DNA of 64,000 nt from Chrysogorgia sp. JL179-B06 (GCA_035772405.1 JAYKKM010000437.1:8588501-8652500), one strand, 5' to 3'. Shown: positions 48,179 through 60,606, counted from the stretch's first letter. The notes: generated by a model from the letters alone, not told the origin. Program-made: numbers and translations.

Positions 48179-49705
48179 TTGTTACCAAATACTTCAATCG
48201 AGGAAGTATTTAATTTGCTTTCCGCTATAAAAGTTTCTAAGGCAACAGGATACGATAAAATATCACCGAAACTGCTGAAAGACTCTGCAGATATCATAGC
48301 TCCATCCTTGGTTAATATTTTTAACCAATCTATTAGAACTGGTATCTTTCCTGATGATATGAAAACCGCAGTGATCTCACCTATATTTAAGTTGGGAGAC
48401 AAGACTCATGAGTGCACTAATTATAGACCTTTTTCAATACTCTCGGCAATCTCCAAAATCTTTGAGAAACTTATTTCAATGCAGTTGTCTGAATATCTGG
48501 AATCCAATGAGATACTCACAAGTGAACAAGCAGATTTCCAAAAGAATCATTCAACACAATCATCGCTCCTTCAAGCTACCAACAAATGGTTAATTAATAT
48601 GGACAATGGGTGCTTGAATGGTGTAATATTTTTGGACTTGAAGAAAGCTTTTGATTGTGTTGATCATGATATACTTCTCAGTAAATTACACCTGTACGGG
48701 TCTAGCCCAAGTACCATAAAATGGTTTGAGTCTTATTTGTCCAATAGAACACAAATATGTAAAATAGAACGAACCATGTCAAGTAAACATACTATAAGAT
48801 GCGGAGTGCCTCAGGGATCAAATTTGGGACCGTTGTTGTTTCCAGTTTACATAAACGATCTCCCGAGGTGCCTCTTAACGAGAAGTGGTAGTTCAAGTGA
48901 TGAAGTCATAACTAAATTAAATGTAGACTTAGATAGAGTTCATCATTGGTTGCTGGCCAACAGGTTAACTCTTAATAAAGAAAAAACAGAATACATGATA
49001 ATAGGGTCTAGACAAAGACTAGCCAAAATTGATAACGACCAAGAATTTAAACTTGGGGAAAACAATATTAACAGGGTAAAGTGTACAAAAACCCTAGGTG
49101 TAATTGCTGACGAACAATTATCGTGGAAAAACCAGATCGAAAGCATAGTTAATAAGGCTTCAAAAGGTATCGGAATGTTACGTCGTATGAAGAAATATGT
49201 TCCGACACCAATTTTAGAAAACGTTTATAAAGCTATAGTACTGCCTTATTTTGATTACTGCAGTTTAGTTTGGGACAACTGTAGCGTTTACCTCCAAGAA
49301 AAATTGCAGAAAATGCAAAATAGAGCAGCTAGAGTAATTACGGGGAAACCGTACGATACAAGAATAAGTGATATGCTAACCGAACTTGGCTGGCAACCAT
49401 TGGTTGAACGAAGGAGATCTCATAAAATAGTATTTATGCACAAAGTTAAAAATAAGCAACTCCCGGACAGCATATCTAACATGTTCAATATTAATAGAAA
49501 CGACAATTACAGCCTACGTAATAACTATGTTGATTTTGCACTTCCAAAGCCTAAAACAAATTTCACACAAAAAAGCATAAGTTATTCAGCAGTAAGTCTA
49601 TGGAATAGCCTCCCGAAAGCCGTTAAACTGAACGACGTTTCTATTCGACAATTAAAACAATTCTCTCGAGCTGATTATAATGATTGGACGAAATGTGTGA
49701 CGTGA
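48179..49705 (+). pseudogene. Non-LTR retrotransposon reverse transcriptase with deleted catalytic block
   Basis: A 508-aa uninterrupted frame (first codon TTG, so 5' truncated). It shows RT landmarks: KATGYDKISPKLLKDS, NYRPFSILSAISKIFEK, IFLDLKKAFDCVDHDIL (motif A), GVPQGSNLGPLLFPVYINDLP, and later HHWLLANRLTLNKEKTEYM and a thumb/C-terminal part ending SLWNSLPKAVK. The expected FADD/YADD catalytic motif between INDLP and LNVDLDRVHHWL is absent; only LLTRSGSSSDEVITK stands there. An in-frame deletion of roughly 20-25 residues is likely, giving an enzyme with no active site. CR1/L2/Jockey-like; exact clade not determined. The element ends in an ATAATA-type tail near 49,866-49,892. Confidence 0.88.
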
Positions 49706-49892
49706 TCAGTAATTAGAACCTAATTTTGTTATTTGCTTGTAAATAGTTTTTGTATCGTGTTAGGATAGTTGAATGCCTTTTTATATAGTTTTTTATTGTA
49801 TTTCTGTAACGGCCCCTTAGAAATCAGATGTTATTAGATCTGAAGGGTTACCGTTCTCAAATAAGATTAAATAATAATAATAATAATAATAA
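49706..49892 (+). repeat. 3' UTR and (TAA)n tail of the non-LTR element
   Basis: After the stop come a short hairpin-like block (CAGATGTTATTAGATCTG with AGGGTTACCG) and a TAATAATAA tail, typical of CR1/L2-type 3' ends. Confidence 0.6.
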
Positions 49893-49964
49893 AAGGTGCC
49901 GTTGATGCATATATAAATATAAACAAATAAACCCGATTCTAGTTTGCCCACCCTGTCAAGCATC

Positions 49965-50035
49965 CCCGTGATAAGGGACTAAACGCCGGTCGCTATTAGC
50001 ACCCTCGCGCCTTCGGCCGAGGGGATAATTGTGCA
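49965..50035. repeat. Dispersed repeat shared with 60,522-60,606
   Basis: GTGATAAGGGACTAAACGCC, CGGTCGCTATTAGCACCCTCG and a CCTTCGGCCGA hairpin recur with small changes at 60,522-60,606. Confidence 0.6.
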
Positions 50036-50061
50036 AAGTTGAGTAAAATACATATATGTTT

Positions 50062-50182
50062 TTTACCGTCTTTGGTCGGTCCGGATAGAGAAATATTTGC
50101 CCGAGGTGTCAGGCCACAGGCCGAGGGACGTTTTTGAGACCCAGGGCAAATATTTCTCTATCCGGACCGACCAAAGACGGTA
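50062..50182. repeat. Inverted repeat around a GC-rich centre
   Basis: TTACCGTCTTTGGTCGGTCC ... ATATTTGCCC and its inverse occupy about 50,064-50,104 and 50,139-50,181. Confidence 0.75.
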
Positions 50183-50822
50183 AATAACATATTAATTTTT
50201 TTATTATACAAGGTAAAAGACTTGAGTTACTTTAGTTTGGTAAAACTGCATTATTTGGACAAGGAAAGAAAAACAAACAAAAATACTTTAGTTTTTGTAT
50301 AATATAGTTATTTCCAGCTTAGTTGAATCAAATTCTGTATTAGTTTTCCATTTTCCATTTAACAATGAAGCAAAAATCACGATAAAAAATTTTAGCATTT
50401 AGGATTCCGTGACCGTGGTCAAAATATCGTCAAATTCCGCCCGCTGCTGCAGCCAATCAGGTTGCAGGAAAGGCTAGGATTCAGCCCGCTCACGATATGT
50501 TATTTTCCGCTCAAATCTATGTTATTTACCGGCTGGGAGGTTCGGATAGATTTCTCTATCCGGACCGATCAAAAACGGTAAATAACATATTTATTTTTTT
50601 ATTATACAAGTTAAGTTATTGGAGTTACTTTAGTTCGGTAAAACTGCATTATTTGGATAGTTTAGTTTTTTAGTTTTTGTATAATATAGTTGTTCCAGCT
50701 TAGTTGAATCAAATTCTTTGATGGTTTTCCATTTTCCAGTTAATAATGAAGCAAAAATCAGGATAAGTTTTTTTTAGCATTTTAGGATTCCGTGACCGTG
50801 GTCAAAATATCGTAAAATTCCG
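50150..50822. repeat. Direct duplication of a ~290-bp block
   Basis: 50,150-50,445 and 50,557-50,822 share the same order of blocks: GGACCGA, AAATAACATAT, TTATTATACAAG, ATTCCGTGACCGTGGTC. Between them lies a short spacer with a further part of the inverted-repeat arm. Confidence 0.7.
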
Positions 50823-50824
50823 AT

Positions 50825-52890
50825 TGGTTTGATTTACTGCTATGCTTATACACTGAGAAAAATATTAACTTATTTAATGCTTGCTCAAACTGAACCTGTT
50901 TGACGGACTGGCCAGATCAATTGTTATTACATGAGCACAGACCTGCTAGAACTGAATCACCCGTATCGCATAGTCTAAATGGGTTGAATCCGTAAGTCTA
51001 AATTTAGACTAGTGGGTCCTAGCGATAGGGGTATCTAGTACGTATTCCTTATAAGGAAGCGCAAATAGAAGGCATTGACGAGCAAATAGAGTGAATTAAC
51101 AAGCAAATAGCTGGCACGTTGAGACCTCGTACCAGCTTCCTAGTTAATTGGATTGTAACCGACTCCAAAACAACAAAGGTCCTAACCCATTGGCAAACGT
51201 TTTCTTGAGAAATAAACCACCCCAAAGCTATCAAATATATCAAAGGAAAGTTAAATTATCTATTTACAACATACGTACAGCTTTATCCCAGTAGCTAACT
51301 TAGTTCTATTTAAAAGCGCGGATAATCGAACATGCCCAAAAATATAATTTTTGCAATACGGATACAATCTTGTAAACAAAAACACGAACTTTCGGCTGTC
51401 TTCGACGAACGTTTTCTTGAGAAACAATCAACTCCCAAAGCTACAATATATATTAAAACAAAGATACATGATCTGTTTATAATATGCGTATACAGATTAT
51501 CAGGCTAGCGAATGTAGTTTTCTTAAAAAGAGCGGATAATAGAACATATCGTAACGTGTTAACAATCCCACATCCAGTGGGCTGGTACGAGTGCCATGTA
51601 TTTGCTCGTCAATGCTTTGTATTTGCACGTCGGCCACTTCGTTATATGGAATACGTACTAGAAGTACATATGGTCCTAGCGGGGCTAGAAGATTTCTAAG
51701 CCTTCTGGGAGTACTTTACGGAAGTAATTGTTCCCTATCCCCAAAACAACAAATGTCCTAACCCTAACCCCACGCCTAACTAGTTTTCTAACCCTAACCC
51801 CCCGCCTATTATGATAAAATATGTTTACTGGCTCGAATTATGAATATGTTTACTGTCTCGAAATGTTGACTTCATGTGGAAATAAAGATTTTGAATTACA
51901 TTTCTTTAAGCTGTTTAGCTTATGACACCTTGCTACTGCCAGCTAAATGGTTTTATTTACTGCTATGCGCCTTACATACTGAGAAAAAGATTAATTGATT
52001 TAATCATGCTTGCTCAAACTGAACCTGTTAGCCGGACTGAATTGGGTCAGTAGACTGGCAAAAACTATCCCTGCAGTTTGGCGATGTTTAAAATTTCAGT
52101 GGAAAATTTAACCACCCCTGCACCGACAGAGCTGTACTATCATTACCAGTAGGTAATGATAGAAATACGTATACGCAACAACCCCTCGCCTGCTTACTGT
52201 TTGGAACGTTTAAATTTATAGCGTAGTTGCTTACTGTACTTATTTTCGTTATTTTACTTGAATAGCACCCGTCTAGATGACGTCAGTATCCATGTTTATC
52301 CGCTTTTCCCCATAATTTTTGCAGCCATAACAATAGAAAATAGCTCATTTGCAGTCATTTGTGAGTCAAATTTATTTTTATTTGTCCGACGCTCTTAGGA
52401 AATAGCCCATTCATTTGCCAAACTGAATAGATTTTCAGTGGAAAATTTGTCAATATCTCTGAGAGCTTTGTATTGTCTGAATTTAATTGTTTCATAGAAC
52501 ATCAAATTAAATAACTATATAGTCCAAACTTTTTAATTTTTGGGTGCAGTAACAGAATAGTGGGGAAGTCTACTGCTGTTTCTACCATCAATCACTAAGA
52601 AAAAATTACTTGTTTCACACTATTGATGATTCCACATTAAATAATCAACTCAGTAGTTAGTATAAACAGACACCAAATGCTGTTGAAGGAAGAAAGTACA
52701 TCTTTATCATACAATGGGTCCCCTTTTTAAAAAAATCAAATTCGTTCAAATGTCTAGGGGTCTATTCAATTTGGGTTTACCAAAAGTAAGTTGATAATTC
52801 TACCCACATTAGACTGCTGCGATGTGGAGCTGGCATGGATGTGGAATGTGGATAACATATATAATATTGATGCTCTGGGTAGGTCTCAAT
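50825..52890. other. No recognisable gene
   Basis: CCTAACCCTAACCCC-type stretches occur at 51,757-51,810. The motif AGAAATACGTATACGCAACA near 52,160 recurs near 53,111 and 59,351 and precedes CCCCTCGC, probably ends of one repeat family. Confidence 0.45.
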
Positions 52891-52959
52891 TCAGGGCAGG
52901 AAAACTGATCTTTTCTAAGTGGGGACTTGCAACTGATCTGTTAATGTGCAGGATTTATA

Positions 52960-53105
52960 CAACTTTTGAGTTAAAATTAGTTTTTGTAACATTGTACTAC
53001 ATATATAAATATGTGTTTATATTTGTAATAACTGTAATTTGTTCAGGAACAAGACGCCCATTGATACAAGTGTTAGCATTGAAGGGGCTATCCATAAATA
53101 TTATT
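52960..53105. repeat. Diverged copy of the 42,088 repeat
   Basis: Shares ACAACTTTTGAGTTAAAATT and the GGAACAAGAC..CCATTGATAC and GAAGGGGCTATCC blocks with 42,088-42,365. Confidence 0.6.
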
Positions 53106-53109
53106 GTAC

Positions 53110-54850
53110 TAGAAATACGTGTACGCAACAACCCCTCGCTCGATGTATGATAATACTGCTACAATGCACGCAATTTGGCGCATTCTAATTAATTGTGCCT
53201 ATGTACGAGAAAGCCTGGTCAAAATAAATGGGATAGTTTTGGTAATAAATAATAGTTGTTGTTTTTTTCGGTAAAAAGAAAAGAATAGAAAAAACTCAAA
53301 ATTTGGAAAAAGGAGAAAAATCGGAGAAAAGCCTTGGGTCTTAATACCTTAATACCGCTCGAAACCTTGGGTCTTAATAGACAGAAGCTTCGACAAAGCG
53401 TCCCCAGTTCGGAAAGTTTCTACGATGACATTCATTTAAATTTCTTTCATTCGAACAACGTTCGACTTGCCAATGTGATGAATAAAATGATTTTAAGTTC
53501 ACTTTGTAAATGCAAAAACAAATATCAAACTTTTGAAGTCCGAAAATGAAAACGAGTAGAAGCTTCCGATCATGCGGCAAAGTAAACAAGACTGATTACT
53601 AGATCAACCTTTCTATACCGAAATTTAAAGTATGAAATGTGATATGCGGGTGTTGCAGAGCATTTGACCGTAAAAACATGTACCTATGCAAAAGTAAAGA
53701 CCAGTTGCCAGCCACCCAGGGGTTGTTGCATACACGTATTTATAGTTTCTTGTGCACATGTTTACAACAGATGCAAAAGAAGTTGTACTAAGAAAAATAC
53801 ATTTCTTACTTATTTCGTTATTTCGCATTATAGTAACACCCGTTTCTTCTGATATCTTGCATAATTAATTGTTTTCGCTTTTTTATCGCTTTCGGCTTTT
53901 CGTTCGAAATATATTTAGCGAAGAAATGACGCAATTGCTACCATGGTAACTAACTGATTTTTCATATTTTATCAAATACAAACTGATTACATGTTCCGAC
54001 GACAATATATTTTGAAATACTAACTCTACGAACTCATGAGATACATCAAATGAAAGCTTGAATAACAGACTCGGACATATAACATCTTTAAAAAATAGGT
54101 ACGCATCGCGTACATGTGTCTGCTGACAGTGGAGATCAGAATTGTACCGGATTGCTTGCATGTTGGGTTACTTTTGATATGAGATTGTTTTGTTTACAGT
54201 CGTAGTTGGTACAAAACTCTGAAGCAAAATCACTTGGGTCTGTAGGTGATTACATAACGTAATATCACAGTTATGGGGTTATTTCATTCTAATTGGTGTC
54301 ATTAAAATACAACCTGGTTTGATGTCAGCAGTGGGGAATCAAGTTCAGCAATCCCAATTTGAAAATTCAAAACTGCCTGGGACTGAAAGCCAGAGATTAA
54401 AAGTACTCACTATCAAAGGGGCACTGTCAAAAGCTGCAAAAGTGGAAACAAAATGGCGACCTTTCGTCGCTTACCTCGCAGTCTTCCGTAACGTGTTCTG
54501 GTGTGACGTAATTGCCACAACTTTTCAAATCAACACACACCAAGGGGGCGGGTGGGAGTAAAAGGGAATGGGGCGAGAAGGGATGGAGCGCCTGCAGCGA
54601 AGCCTATGTTTTCCTCGTTACGCCCACTAAATGGACGCGTGAAAATTATCCAATCAAAACGAGTACTACGCAGGCTAAAAATGATTGACATTTTGTCGAT
54701 TTTCCCGGGCAAATATTGTTGATTTAGCCGAAGAGAAGTTTTTTTGTTATGTCAAGTACAAATCCGATTAAAAAAGGACGAAAACCGATTGAAAACAACC
54801 CAAATTCTTATATTGTCGTATTTGTAAATGTAGTCTTCTTGTACAGTTTG
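53110..54850. other. No recognisable gene
   Basis: 53,995-54,075 is a third copy of the 44,174/44,308 repeat. Frames of 60-92 aa have no domains. Confidence 0.4.
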
Positions 54851-54864
54851 GAAGCAGTGCTGTG

Positions 54865-55230
54865 AAATCCTGTTGTAATCTATGCCAGCCATCGACAAGA
54901 GAAGGCAGCCGCGGACTAGTGTTGAAAAATTTGCTAGAAAATTACGGACTTTATATTTCAAAATCCAAAGATTTGTCTCAAGTTGTCTGTAATACTTGTT
55001 CTAGAAAGGTAAGACTCTTGAACACTTTATTTGACTTCATAAAGAAAGGATTTGAAGGTGAAATAGTTGAAGAGGGTACGAGTAAAAGAAAACCATACGA
55101 AGCCATCACTGCGGAGAGAAGGAGTCCGGACAAGCTAAAACATCTACGACTACGATCACCGGCATCAACAAAGAAACCCTTAACTTTCAAGGTAACGATA
55201 AAGAAAACCTTGCTTTTGCAAATGCACTGA
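54865..55230 (+). CDS. ZAD-like zinc-finger exon
   Basis: The frame has no ATG at its beginning (GTG only), so it is probably an internal or incomplete exon. It reads CCNLCQ, then LLENYGLYISKSKDLSQVVCNTCSRKVRLLNTLFDFI, a C-x2-C ... C-x2-C layout over about 45 residues like the zinc-finger-associated domain (ZAD). A basic, Ser/Pro-rich tail follows. Such domains precede DUF6589-like regions in some cnidarian proteins as I remember, and a DUF6589 relic lies downstream (61,258-61,960). A reverse transcriptase fragment on the other strand (55,743-56,693) intervenes. Function unknown. Confidence 0.45.
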   Translation, partial: KSCCNLCQPSTREGSRGLVLKNLLENYGLYISKSKDLSQVVCNTCSRKVRLLNTLFDFIKKGFEGEIVEEGTSKRKPYEAITAERRSPDKLKHLRLRSPASTKKPLTFKVTIKKTLLLQMH

Positions 55231-55742
55231 ACGTTGATGATTTAAATGCAAAGAAGACTTCTGACTTAAAGGTTGTTATTAAATACCGAACGACAATGTT
55301 GTTGTTAAAACCAACATGGATTCTAAAAGTAAGACCATAATTCGAAATATAGCACTATCGCAATCGGGAAAGCCGCTATTAATGTCATTTTCAGACACAA
55401 ATTTATTTTGCCAGAACTCTATGCGGCACTGGAAAGAGAAGTTAGGTTGGAATTCAAGGAGTACAGCAAGTCTGAAAGCATGTTGAAAAAAACTGAACCG
55501 GATCAGCTTGCAAATTTTTCCAACAAAACTCTTTGCTCTGAAATCAAAATCCACTGCCCTTTGTTCCATACAGTCATACAGAGTGCTTGTGATGCATCCA
55601 ATACCGAATCAAGTGATCAATCAATGTTTGAACGGTGTACGAATGCGATGGCTCTTTCGACTTCTTCCTTGGTTCGTTGTAGAAATCCAACTATGTCTGC
55701 AGTTGCATATCCATCCATCCATTTATATATTCTTTACATGTT

Positions 55743-56693
55743 TCATGCATATGAACTGCTGGCTGTACAAAAGTTTGCAAGCCAGCCATCAAAATTATCC
55801 TTACAAAACATAATACGTCGAATCTGGGAACGGTCCATCCCAAATTCATCCTCCAATTTCTTCCATGGATAATGCGATCCTTCCATAAAGAGAGTTTGTT
55901 TCTCAAATGTTTGGTTGTCCATTCTGATAACATGTGCAATCCATTTGAGATGTTGTATCTTGATGAAGTGTTGCAATGGGGTAGTTCCACATATTCTATG
56001 AATATCGGCGTTGCTGTACTTATAAGCGTAATCCCATTCTTTTTTCTTTTTTTGTTCAATACTGATATCTCTAGGTGGTGCATCTCGTCTTGTCATACCT
56101 CCTTTTACAATTCGCCGTAGCATTCTAGTCCATTCGACTTCGAGTTTTTGTAGCTGTGTTTCGGCATTAAAGAGAGTTGCACAGTTATATATTAGTCTTG
56201 GCCTTATGAATACGTTGAGAAACTTCGCTCGGATCTTCACACTAATTCTATGATTCTTGAACATGTTTTTCATTTCGGCGAATTTGGCAATAGCTGTCGA
56301 GATGCGATGTTGGATCATGATATTATTATCAGCTGGTGCGATTTTTACACCAAGGTATTTGAAGCTTTTAACGTTCTTGATATTCTTGTCTTCCAGTTTA
56401 ATCAGGGTCTCGCTTTCCGTGTCAGCTTGATCACCATTTATCAACATTGTTTCTGTTTTCTTTCTGGATAGTGTGAGTCCATAGCGTGAGAAGACATTTT
56501 CCACAATGATCATACCTTTTTGAAGAGCTTCTTTTGTCTTGAAGATGATAAACATATCATCTGCATAAAGAGCACGAAATAGTTGTGATACACCGTGGGA
56601 TGGATGGTTTGAGCGTTGGCTCCGTGATGTTGTCTCATTAGGGATTTGGTATTTAAATTCGATACCATAACCGGCACCCAACATTTGTTTCAA
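55743..56693 (-). pseudogene. Non-LTR retrotransposon RT, 5'-truncated
   Basis: The 316-aa minus frame starts inside the RT. LYADDMFIIF is the catalytic YADD motif, followed by GLTLSRKKTETMLI and KSFKYLGVKI, then a thumb and a C-terminal domain with a KEWDYAYKYSNADIHRI..H...WIAHVIRM stretch. Motifs before YADD are missing, so the element was truncated at its 5' end, as is usual for dead-on-arrival copies. The frame itself is open, suggesting fairly recent insertion. It lies between the ZAD-like exon and later DUF6589-like exons. Confidence 0.82.
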
Positions 56694-56935
56694 TTCGAAG
56701 TGTAGGAATTCTACAATTTTATTTCATAGTGGAGTGAGTTTTGGGATCACACAAGATTAAGTCATTTAGGTGTGTGTATGTCTCCTAAAATGGCAACAGA
56801 TCTCCAAAATTCTGATTTCAAGGTCAAAATGTGGAAAAAAGAAATTTAGACAAATAAAAGTGCAGTGCTACTAATTAATGAAGTAAAGGAAAAACAAACA
56901 CAGCAAAGAGCTGAAGATGAAATAGGTCTTTTGAT

Positions 56936-57101
56936 ATGAGTGAAGACACTTTAAAGAATTATAGATGGTTCAGCCTAGATGTTCTTAATAAGGCCCTCTC
57001 ATGTCTGGAGAAGAATACAAATACCTTAAGCAATACATCAGAGAATGTCCTTGATAATGGAATTAAGGAACTGCATACTGATGAAAAATTGCCTCATTTC
57101 A
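56936..57101 (+). CDS. Possible host exon ending in a splice donor
   Basis: An open frame MSEDTLKNYRWFSLDVL ... LHTDEKLPHFQ ends at CAA|GTGAGT. No domain recognised. It may belong to the same gene as the ZAD-like and DUF6589-like parts. Confidence 0.25.
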
Positions 57102-57173
57102 AGTGAGTGAACAGTTATAATTATTAATATAGACACTTATAATAATGAATATGTTATGTCTCAGGGGAATTGA

Positions 57174-57389
57174 CCAATGGCATAGCTAGGGGAGCAGCCT
57201 AGGGGCATGCCCACCTCATTGAACATTGGATTGAAATGGTAAAGAATTGCATATTCAGTACACTTACCTCTCTCTCCTCTTTGAATTCCTGGTTATGCCT
57301 CAGGGAACCCATGTGACTTCATACAGTATTTGTGTACTGTAATTTCATGGACAAAAAGCCCCAGGGTGACCCCCCTAGAGAAGCCACTG
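57174..57389. repeat. Possible hAT-like MITE
   Basis: Left end CAATGGCATAGCTAGGGG and right end CCCCTAGAGAAGCCACTG are approximately inverse, as in CAGTGGCGTAGC-type hAT MITEs. Target duplication not clear. The rest of 57,105-58,360 holds nothing recognised. Confidence 0.4.
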
Positions 57390-58367
57390 ACAAGGACAGA
57401 CTGAACACATGGACCAAAGGCCTGGGTGGTTTGGGGCCTCACAAAGAAGAGAGAAATAAACTATGAGAATGAGCACAAACATTGGTCTATTATCTGTGCT
57501 TCAAATGCCAAATATAGACCCTTGGGCTGATTCCCCATTTATCGCCAAGGACCCTATGATTTTCTTGTAACATTGAAACAGCTTAATTAATTATTCTGAC
57601 TTAGCTCTATACTGCACTTCTTCCATAGTTCTATAGAACTTATAATGAAAAATCTGACTGCTCAATCCAACCAGGAATCTAACCCAAGGTATCCAAACAA
57701 CGTATCACTGCTCTCATGACAGGTAACGTAATCCCAAGCCCCCATATATTGATTTAAGAGTACCCAGTTGTTTAATTATTTTTCCTTTCGCTCTCTTGCA
57801 AAAACAAAGTATATACATTTAGCAATTTCCTTTTGCCTTTGTGATTTCATTATTATTGTTATCTATAGCCTAATGAAAATATCAGGCTGTCCTGACAGTG
57901 TCTGAATAAGTCAGTTGAATGCCAAAGTCTTAGTCCATCTCTGGTTCTTGATACATATATTTTGGTTCTATATAAAGGCTTGTAGCTGATAATATTGATC
58001 ATAATATTAATGCAAGAGTGCAAACAAATATTCATGGCAACCGCTCACTTCATTGGACCCATCAGTGTGCCCTGTTGGAAAAAGTAATTGATCCATCAAA
58101 AGAGTCATTGAAGCCCCAAAAAAAGGTTGAGGATCTGCAGTTACTGTAGTTGAATTGCTTCCAGATGCTGCTGTCCAAGAGAATCTGGTATGGCAATGGG
58201 CTGTTTTGGTAAGCAGGATCATTACAAAGTACTTCCCACCATTTAAATAATTTGGAAAGTATGTGATATATCACATTCCTCATAGCCATTTAAAAGAAAT
58301 GGAAACTAAATCAGAAATTGTGAGTATTCAAGTTGACTTGTTTGTGTGTGTGGGAAAAATCATATTA

Positions 58368-59012
58368 GGCCACATAAAAAAAATGGTTGGTTAGCGTCCT
58401 TAGCTTTTGCCAAAAAGTGGGCGGGCGGGCGTTTTTTTTTTAAATTTATACTATTTTTTAACGCCTTGGTTTTAGGTCCAAAACTGGATTTACTTGCGCA
58501 GTACAGATATATAACACTTTGACGAATGCTTGACGAGCGTCGTCAAACACTGGCTCATTGTCGAACGTTCCATTCGAAAATTCGTCGTAAAAGTCTGCTA
58601 AAGAAACATCATTCTCCATAGAGCAACCATACCACTCTTTCAATGACGTCCTACAACCCTCTCGAGTTATTGTGGCTACCACAAATGGCATTTCATAAAT
58701 TTTATTTGCATATATTTAATAAAACTTGAAGAAAATCTTAGAAGAAAATCAACAGATTTTAATATTCACAACATGGCGTGTGAGCCGATATACATAGCGC
58801 ATGCGCTACGGCGAAACATTGCCTCTGGGTACCAGACTTCTAGCAGATTAACGAGGCGCACGGGACGAAAGTCGCGAAAATTCATGGTTTTCTACTGTTT
58901 TTATGGTCGATAAAAGTTGGGTTTTTTAAATAAAAAATTTAAAAAAATTCTGAGCGGGCCCTTTTTCGTGGGCGGGCGAGGACGCTAACCAACTTTTTTT
59001 TTTTATGTGGCC
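58368..59012. mobile_element. 645-bp Harbinger-like element with TTA duplication
   Basis: Ends GGCCACATAAAAAAAA and its inverse are followed by TTGGTTAGCGTCCT in both arms. TTA flanks each side (58,365-58,367 and 59,013-59,015). A GGGCGGGC-rich subterminal block occurs in both arms. One small frame lies inside, but no transposase, so it is non-autonomous. Confidence 0.8.
58458..58691 (-). CDS. Small ORF inside the Harbinger-like element (77 aa)
   Basis: The frame MPFVVATITREGCRTSLKEW ... ENDVSLADFYDEFSNGTF ... ends in LDLKPRR. The family is unknown. It is the only frame in the element and may be a remnant of an accessory gene or chance. Confidence 0.3.
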   Translation of the reverse strand: MPFVVATITREGCRTSLKEWYGCSMENDVSLADFYDEFSNGTFDNEPVFDDARQAFVKVLYICTAQVNPVLDLKPRR

Positions 59013-59015
59013 TTA

Positions 59016-59238
59016 TCCTACTATGATTAAATTTCTCATATGAACATGTAATCTCCATCTGTCATTATTTTAGTGTCAATTAGGAATAGAGTTCTTTAAC
59101 CCCAATGTAGCCGGGGAGATGGCTCAGATATTGACAAATTATCAAGAAAAATATGTGCCATGTTTTAGTTTCAAGGATGAACACGTTGTACTGGGGACTG
59201 TGCCTGTACATGGCGATCAACTCTTTAATAATAATAAC

Positions 59239-59272
<34 letters not shown>

Positions 59273-59530
59273 GCTTTACTTAATGAGGCTACACATAACA
59301 GCTGAGAAGCTGACAAACCAGTGGGCCTCCTAACTACAGTATAATATATACTAGAAATACGAATTCGCAATAATCCCCTCGCCCGCCTTTTCTAACCCCC
59401 CCCCCCCCCCCCTACGGGAATTTCTCCATCCATGGTGCCCAGACCTCGCACGCCGTGGCCGTGTATTATTTCTGTTTTGCAAAAATTTACAATTTCCAAA
59501 AGCCCGTTTCGTCGAAGAAATGTTTGAACG
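59016..59530. repeat. Simple repeats, no gene
   Basis: (AAT)n at about 59,228-59,272 and poly-C at 59,397-59,412; the rest has no recognised feature. Confidence 0.6.
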
Positions 59531-60345
59531 TTATCTCGGCCAATATTTAACCGATTTAAACTCGGAAAACACATTTGGAATTAGCGAGTAAACATACATA
59601 ACATACGCGTTTACTATATTACGAGAACGTGAGTACCCTTCGTAAAAACGGTTTATGTACTTCGAAATTAGTCGATTATAAACTGGTACTTCATCGTATA
59701 TTATTTTGAACGTTATCTCGATCAATATTTAACCGTTTTCAATTCTGAAAACAGATTTGGAATTAGCGAGTCAAAATACATCACATATGTGTCTACTATA
59801 TTACGAGAACGTGAATACACTTCGTAAAAATGGTTTATGTACTTAGAAAGTTAGTCGGCTTTGTCGGCTAAATAATGATTAGCCGGTCACTTCGTCGAAT
59901 ATTATGTTGAATATCTCGATCAATATATAACCGTTTTCAATTCTGAAAACAGATTTGGAATTAGCGAGTCAAAATACATCACATATGTGTCTATTATATT
60001 ACGAGAACGTGAATACCCTTCGTAAAAATGGTTTATGTACTTAGAAAGTTAGTCGGCTTTGTCGGCTAAATAATGATTAGCCGGTCACTTCGTCGAATAT
60101 TATGTTGAATATCTCGATCAATATATAACCGTTTTCAATTCTGAAAACAGATTTGGAATTAGCGAGTCAAAATACATAACATATGTGTCTACTATATTAC
60201 GAGAACGTGAATACCCTTCGTAAAAATGGTTTATGTACTTAGAAATTAGTCCGGGCTTGGTCGGCTATGATAATCTCGATCAATATATAACCGTTTTCAA
60301 TTCTGAAAACAGATTTGGAATTAGCGAGTCAAAATACATACTCGG
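59531..60345 (+). repeat. ~160-200-bp satellite, five tandem units
   Basis: Units start TATCTCG(A/G)(T/C)CAATAT at about 59,531, 59,712, 59,911, 60,108 and 60,270. Each has AACCGTTTTCAATTCTGAAAA, GGAATTAGCGAGT, TACGAGAACGTGAATAC and a CGTAAAAATGGTTTATGTAC block; the first is diverged and the last incomplete. One more unit is dispersed at 8,965-9,140. Confidence 0.85.
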
Positions 60346-60521
60346 ACTCGGATTTCTATTTCCTCAAAAAACTATGTCTCTTGTGACGGTTCAATTTAAT
60401 CTGAGTATCTAGTTACCAGTGCCACATTTTCCGATGCCGCGCATGAGGACGGTTGATCATATATATATATATATATATATACCTATAAAGCCGATTCGAG
60501 ATCAGGATCCGCTTGGATCTC

Positions 60522-60606
60522 GCGTGATAAGGGACTGAACGCCGGTCGATATTAGCACCCTCGCCCTCAGGCCTTCGGCCTTCGGCCGGCGCTTCGCGCC
60601 GGGCGA
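60522..60606. repeat. Dispersed repeat shared with 49,965-50,035
   Basis: Contains GTGATAAGGGACTGAACGCC and a CCTTCGGCCTTCGGCC/GCGCTTCGCGC hairpin-rich end. (TA)n at about 60,459-60,482 precedes it. Confidence 0.6.
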
